From positions 248,001-312,000 of the forward strand of contig NZ_JARDUA010000004.1 in NCBI RefSeq assembly GCF_029360645.1: DNA of 64,000 nucleotides, in the 5' to 3' direction. A model generated the notes under the pieces. It had not been told where the DNA came from, did no database searches, and worked only from the letters and a program-made list of their open reading frames with translations. Of the stretch, positions 60,171 through 64,000 are shown piece by piece (the first letter of the stretch is position 1; every line of letters begins with the position of its first letter). This DNA comes from Pontibacter litorisediminis. GTDB lineage: Bacteria; Bacteroidota; Bacteroidia; Cytophagales; Hymenobacteraceae. A program made the position numbers and the translations under genes.

Positions 60171-62339
60171 ATGGCCATACCAGAGAGCATCCATACTTTA
60201 CAGCGGATCCGCCGGCAGTACGTGCAGGCGAAGCTGTGGCTGTATGCCCTGCAGGCGCTAGCGGCAATACTGGTGGCGGTGGCCATACTTTGGCGCTGGA
60301 GGTTCGAGGCCCCTTTGCTGGCTGTAACGGCCTTTGGCATCCTGCTGTCCCCCGTTTTATACTTTATACTTCGCTGGAAATCGGTTTCGATGATTGGCTT
60401 GCAGCACGTAGCGCGCCACCTGAACCGGCAGTACCCGCAACTCGAGGACAGCACCGAACTGCTCCTGCAGGAGCCGCAAAACCTGCTGCAGCGGCTGCAG
60501 CAACAGAAAGTGGCGGCTATCCTTCAGGAGCTTCATCCGGAGAAGGTTTACACGCTGAAAGGCGCGCCCACGTATGTGGCGCTGGGGCTGGCATTGGTGC
60601 TTTCCGTAGGCATTTTATACTTGCCAGCGGCCCCGCTGGCGGCTCTCTCTCCAGATAAAGAAGTGGAGATTGCGTTCCCGGAGGCACCCGCCGCAGTTGC
60701 CGATACCGCTGCGCAGATCCAGAGTATAGACATCGCCATCACACCGCCCCGCTACACGGGCAAGCAAACCTACAAAGCCGAAAGTCCGAACCTGCGCGTG
60801 GAGGAGGGGGCTACCGTTACCTGGCGCATCCGCACCAGCAAACCTGCACAACTGCAGCTGGAGCTGAACGAGCAGCCGGAGCGGTTTAAGCAAAACCAGG
60901 GAGTTTATACTTTCTCGCGCAGCTTCACAGAGCCCGGCCTCTACACCATCAACCTGAACGGACAAAAGTCCGCTTTTTATACCCTGGAGATCATCCCCGA
61001 CGAGGCCCCAGCCATCCAAATCAGCAAGCCGAAAGAGTACACCGAGATCCGGTTGGGCGAGCAGCAGCGGGTAACGCTACAGGCGCAGCTCACCGACGAC
61101 TACGGCATCCGCGAAGCGAACATGGTCGCGACGGTAGCCAAGGGTAGCGGCGAGGCCGTGAAGTTCCGGGAGGAAAAGATCAAACTGAACCTAAGCGGCA
61201 ACAGCCGCAACTACCGTGTCAGCCAAACACTCGACCTGCAACAGCTGGGCATGAGCTTCGGCGATGAGCTATACTTTTACCTGCAGGCCTGGGACAACCA
61301 CCGCGGCTACACCCGCTCCGAAACCTACTTTGTGCAGATCGAGGACACCACCATCGTGGAGGCCGATTTCGACATGACGGCCGGCGTGAACCCGGTACCG
61401 GAGTACTTCCGTAGTCAGCGCCAGATTATCATCGATACGGAGAAGCTGATCAAGGAGCAGAAAAGCATCAGTAAAACAGCGTTTGAGGAGCGTTCTAATA
61501 ACATCGGGGTAGACCAAAAGCTGCTGCGCCTGCGCTATGGCAAGTTCCTGGGCGAGGAGTTTGAGAGCGGCATCGGCCCGGGAGGCGGCATCCCCGAGGG
61601 AGCGGAGGAGCATGAGGAAGAAACGCATTTTGAAGGCGACGGACACGACCACCCGGAGTTCGAGAACCAGAACAGCCCCGAGGCTCTGCTGGACCCTTAC
61701 CTGCACAAGCACGACATGGAAGAGGCCGCCACGATTTTTGAGCCTGCCGTGAAAGCCAAGCTGAAGGGCGCGCTGGCGCAGATGTGGGAGGCGGAGTTGC
61801 GGCTGCGCACGCACAAGCCCAAAGAAGCCCTGCCCTTCGAGTACAAAGCCCTGCGAATGCTGAAGGATGTGCAGCAGTCGCAGCGGGCGTATGTGGCTAA
61901 AACCGGCTTTGAGGCACCACCGCTAAAAGAGCCGGAGCTGCGCCTGACCGGAGAACTAAATAAGATCACGCCGCAGAACGGGCAGCAAAGTATAGACCAG
62001 CAACAGGAGCTACCGCATACACGTGCCACGCTAAGCTGGCTGGCCAAGTATAAACAGACGGGCAAGTATAACCTCGCCGATGCACAGCTGCTGGAAAAGG
62101 CAGGACAAGAGCTGGCGGAGCACGCCCTCAGCAACTCTGGCAAAAATTTAAAAGCGCTGCAGGATGTGCGGCAGCTGATCTCAGAAATAAAAGCAGGCAA
62201 AAAGCTTTGTGTCTCGTGTTTGGAGGCGGCAGAACAAGCCTGGGCGGAGCTACTGCCCCCAGCCAGGCAAACACCACAGCCAGGGCAGGCGGTGCGAAGC
62301 AAGCTGGCGGAGGAGTATAGGAAGCGGTTAGAGAATTAG
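60171..62339 (+). CDS. DUF4175 family membrane protein
   Basis: A 722-residue protein. Three N-terminal membrane segments (LYALQALAAILVAVAILWRW, LLAVTAFGILLSPVLYFIL, YVALGLALVLSVGILYLPAAPLAAL) are separated by a helical loop, followed by a large extracytoplasmic region with strand-rich modules (SIDIAITPPRYTGKQTY, YEIRLGEQQRVTLQAQLTDDYGI) and a helical C-terminal part with a charged acidic stretch around EGAEEHEEETHFEGDG. This is the DUF4175 architecture. It begins immediately after the stop codon of the BatA-like gene. Function unknown; a structural envelope partner of MoxR is likely. Confidence 0.9.
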   Translation: MAIPESIHTLQRIRRQYVQAKLWLYALQALAAILVAVAILWRWRFEAPLLAVTAFGILLSPVLYFILRWKSVSMIGLQHVARHLNRQYPQLEDSTELLLQEPQNLLQRLQQQKVAAILQELHPEKVYTLKGAPTYVALGLALVLSVGILYLPAAPLAALSPDKEVEIAFPEAPAAVADTAAQIQSIDIAITPPRYTGKQTYKAESPNLRVEEGATVTWRIRTSKPAQLQLELNEQPERFKQNQGVYTFSRSFTEPGLYTINLNGQKSAFYTLEIIPDEAPAIQISKPKEYTEIRLGEQQRVTLQAQLTDDYGIREANMVATVAKGSGEAVKFREEKIKLNLSGNSRNYRVSQTLDLQQLGMSFGDELYFYLQAWDNHRGYTRSETYFVQIEDTTIVEADFDMTAGVNPVPEYFRSQRQIIIDTEKLIKEQKSISKTAFEERSNNIGVDQKLLRLRYGKFLGEEFESGIGPGGGIPEGAEEHEEETHFEGDGHDHPEFENQNSPEALLDPYLHKHDMEEAATIFEPAVKAKLKGALAQMWEAELRLRTHKPKEALPFEYKALRMLKDVQQSQRAYVAKTGFEAPPLKEPELRLTGELNKITPQNGQQSIDQQQELPHTRATLSWLAKYKQTGKYNLADAQLLEKAGQELAEHALSNSGKNLKALQDVRQLISEIKAGKKLCVSCLEAAEQAWAELLPPARQTPQPGQAVRSKLAEEYRKRLEN

Positions 62340-62834
62340 AGAGTTTAGGAGTTAGAGAGTTGGGAAGTTAGAAGGTTAGAAAGTTAGGCAGTGCCGGGCC
62401 CAACCACCCCTGCCCCTCCTTGGCTTTTTCGAGGGCCCCTACCCCCAGGAGGGGAGCTATACTTGTTCCATAGCAGAGACAGTGGCTATCGGAATGATCC
62501 CAGCCTTTGGGTTGAGCGCCTTGTAAGATCCGGTGCCACGCTAGTGGCAGCGCCCTGGCGCAGGAGGGAACACAGCGCGATGCCCTTATCGAGGGCCCCT
62601 ACCCCCAAGGCGAGCCCTCTCGGGCTGGAGAGCTCCACTGTTGGAGATGAAACTGTAGGTTTGTGGGAACTAGAGGATCAGCGGTGGCTAGTAAGGATAG
62701 CTTGTATCAAGCAAAGGGAAGCAGTGGCTTTGAAAGTATAAACTGAAGTATAAGAAGGCACAAGCCTGAAGACTTGCGCCATAAAATAATAAAAGGCACA
62801 GCCAAGAGAGAGGCAAAGAAACTATAACACAAGC
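62340..62834. repeat. Repeat-filled gap with dispersed repeat copy D
   Basis: Starts with a tract of GTTAGA words. The block TCGAGGGCCCCTACCCCCA appears at 62429-62447 and again at 62589-62607. Copy D of the long repeat family is at about 62482-62702, forward. A palindrome GGCACAAG...CTTGCGCC lies at 62757-62780. Open frames through here that yield SLWVERLV-like text are not genes. Confidence 0.85.
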
Positions 62835-63335
62835 ATGATTCAGTTCCGCACCCATATCGGCTTACTCCAACACCTCCCCGGTATGCACTACCTGGAAGTG
62901 CCGCAGGAGGTAGTACAGGATTTGGGCACCCTCAACATCCGCCTGATCTGTAAGGTAAACAACACGCTAAACTTTCAGTGCGGGTTGATGGCGCTGGGCG
63001 AGGGCAGAGCCTATATCAGCATCAGTAAAAAGCGCATGCAGCAACTGGGCGTAGCGCTGCACGATGAGGTAACAGTAACACTGGAGAAAGACGACAGCCA
63101 ATACGGCACCGAAATGCCTGCCGAAATGGAGGAGCTGCTGCAGCAGGACGAGGAGGGAAACAGGCGCTTTCTGCTGCTTAAGCCCGGCATGCAGCGCTAC
63201 ATGCTCAACCACGTGTCGGCGGTAAAAAGCCCGCAGCTGCGCGTGGACCGTGCCATCACTTTAATCGAGAACCTGAAAAAGCTGCCGGAGGGCAAGGAGA
63301 ATTTCCGGGCCATGCTGGGCCTGCCCCCACGCTAA
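62835..63335 (+). CDS. DUF1905/YdeI-like protein
   Basis: A 166-residue protein. The N-terminal 90 residues match DUF1905 (YLEVPQEVVQDLG, MALGEGRAYISISKKRMQQLGV, GDEVTVTL-like segment) and the C-terminal part (QRYMLNHVSAVKSPQLRVDRAITLIENLKKL) matches the YdeI/OmpD-associated family, thought to relate to bacteriocin protection in some bacteria. No signal peptide. It lies between repeats and the next operon gene with only nine bases before the latter, so they may be co-transcribed. Confidence 0.85.
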   Translation: MIQFRTHIGLLQHLPGMHYLEVPQEVVQDLGTLNIRLICKVNNTLNFQCGLMALGEGRAYISISKKRMQQLGVALHDEVTVTLEKDDSQYGTEMPAEMEELLQQDEEGNRRFLLLKPGMQRYMLNHVSAVKSPQLRVDRAITLIENLKKLPEGKENFRAMLGLPPR

Positions 63336-63344
63336 TAAAATAAG

Positions 63345-64000
63345 ATGATGCAACTAACCTGGCTTATAGCGATACCTGTGGTCCTGCTGCTCCTGTGGCT
63401 GGCCTGGCGCCGAACTAACCGGCAACGACTGCCGTGGCGGCTGTTGGCTAGCGCTGTGGCCGGAGTGAGCCTGGTGCTGCTGGTGTTTCCGCCCGTTACG
63501 CAGCAGGCCATCAGCCCCGGCACGGCTATACTTTTAACCAAGGGGTTTGAGACGGATTCCCTGGATGCCATGCTGCAAAGGCTGGAAGCAAAACCTACAG
63601 TTTATACTTATAAAACCACTTCGGATAAGGGCGAGGCCATACACTCCCTGCTAGAGTTGCAGCAGCGGCAACCGGGGCTGCAGACAGTGCATTTGCTGGG
63701 CTATGGGTTAGAGGAGGAGGAACTGGAGCAATTAAAGCACCTGCAACTGCTGCCTCACCTCACGCGCGCTCCGGCCGGGGTGCAGGCGGTAAGCTGGCCA
63801 GCAAGTATAAAATTGGGAGAAGCCGTGGAGGTGGCCGGCAAGTATGAATCCGCAGCAGCAAGTATAAAGCTGTACCTGCACGCCGCTGGCAAAGCACAGG
63901 ATTCTGTAGAACTGGCCGCGGATAGCACCCACACCTTCCGCCTCCGCTACACCCCGAAAGTGCCAGGCCGCTATACTTATACTTTACTGGCGAATACCGA
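63345..64000 (+). CDS. Membrane protein of the Bat-like operon, runs past window end
   Basis: Starts at one of two ATGs in a row, nine bases after the previous stop, and stays open to the window end (about 218 codons). Two N-terminal membrane segments (WLIAIPVVLLLLWLAWR and LLASAVAGVSLVLLVFPP) are followed by an extracytoplasmic part with a helical first portion and a strand-rich region (AASIKLYLHAAGKAQDSVELA) resembling an Ig-like or carboxypeptidase-like fold. Probably a second BatA-like or related envelope protein. The C-terminus is outside. Confidence 0.85.
   Translation, partial: MMQLTWLIAIPVVLLLLWLAWRRTNRQRLPWRLLASAVAGVSLVLLVFPPVTQQAISPGTAILLTKGFETDSLDAMLQRLEAKPTVYTYKTTSDKGEAIHSLLELQQRQPGLQTVHLLGYGLEEEELEQLKHLQLLPHLTRAPAGVQAVSWPASIKLGEAVEVAGKYESAAASIKLYLHAAGKAQDSVELAADSTHTFRLRYTPKVPGRYTYTLLANT

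Noticed and set aside
62391-62741. Open frame of 116 codons with SLWVERLV-like text
   Set aside because: Product of the dispersed repeat copy D; the equivalent text appears, shifted or reversed, in other copies.
1-64000. CRISPR arrays
   Set aside because: No run of evenly spaced direct repeats with unique spacers; repeats found are dispersed or coding.
1-64000. Complete tRNA or rRNA genes
   Set aside because: No cloverleaf-like or rRNA-like sequence recognised; only a possible tRNA 3' fragment near 7178-7200.

Overview
The window looks like a Bacteroidota chromosome, most likely Cytophagales/Hymenobacteraceae (a Pontibacter-like organism; this is inference from gene content, not a database match). 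The evidence is type IX secretion (T9SS) cargo with type A and type B C-terminal sorting domains, PorP/SprF and PorE-like proteins, a TonB receptor with a carboxypeptidase-regulatory-like plug extension, a TldD/TldE pair, a DUF4159-MoxR-DUF58-BatA-DUF4175 operon, promoters of the TAnnTTTG type, few Shine-Dalgarno sequences, and a GC-rich coding style.

Region 1 (1 to about 7.2 kb) is the right-hand part of an integrated mobile element, visibly more AT-rich than the rest. It carries the end of a serine recombinase, three small unknown genes, a very AT-rich trypsin-like serine protease, a non-coding stretch rich in inverted repeats, a protein with the motifs of a family A polymerase palm, two small DNA-binding proteins and a Bacteroidota-type tyrosine integrase. 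A short stretch resembling a tRNA 3' end, followed directly by a terminator (about 7178-7244), is a plausible right attachment site.

Region 2 (7.3-12.3 kb) is a minus-strand surface-polysaccharide operon (glycosyltransferase, UDP-galactopyranose mutase, GH5-like hydrolase) and a divergent unknown gene. Region 3 (12.7-25.9 kb) is a T9SS surface-protein cluster: two giant type B sorted proteins (one beginning with a DUF3494 ice-binding-like domain), each followed by a PorP/SprF protein, then a PorE-like OmpA protein. Region 4 (26.0-32.0 kb) is a minus-strand set of symporter, exported alpha/beta hydrolase, TonB receptor and 3-hydroxybutyrate dehydrogenase, suggesting import and cleavage of hydroxybutyrate esters or oligomers. 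Region 5 (32.9-41.3 kb) holds a divergent LytTR regulator/7TMR-DISM kinase pair, a BlaI-M56 pair with two clear operators, and a secreted metzincin-like protease. Region 6 (41.3-54.2 kb) is mostly housekeeping and envelope genes: Hsp20, dGTPase, a CDP-alcohol phosphatidyltransferase, an M16 protease pair, DUF72, RlpA-like, TldD and TldE. Region 7 (54.3-64.0 kb) is a Bat-like operon interrupted by two unknown genes and several repeats; it runs off the window.

Two genome-scale patterns stand out. The heptamer AAGTATA/TATACTT occurs more than 90 times in the chromosomal part (about 7 expected by chance) but only three times in the mobile element. A family of four intergenic repeats of about 210-225 bp, together with short variable-loop palindromes and CCCCTCC-type repeats, fills most long gene-free gaps.
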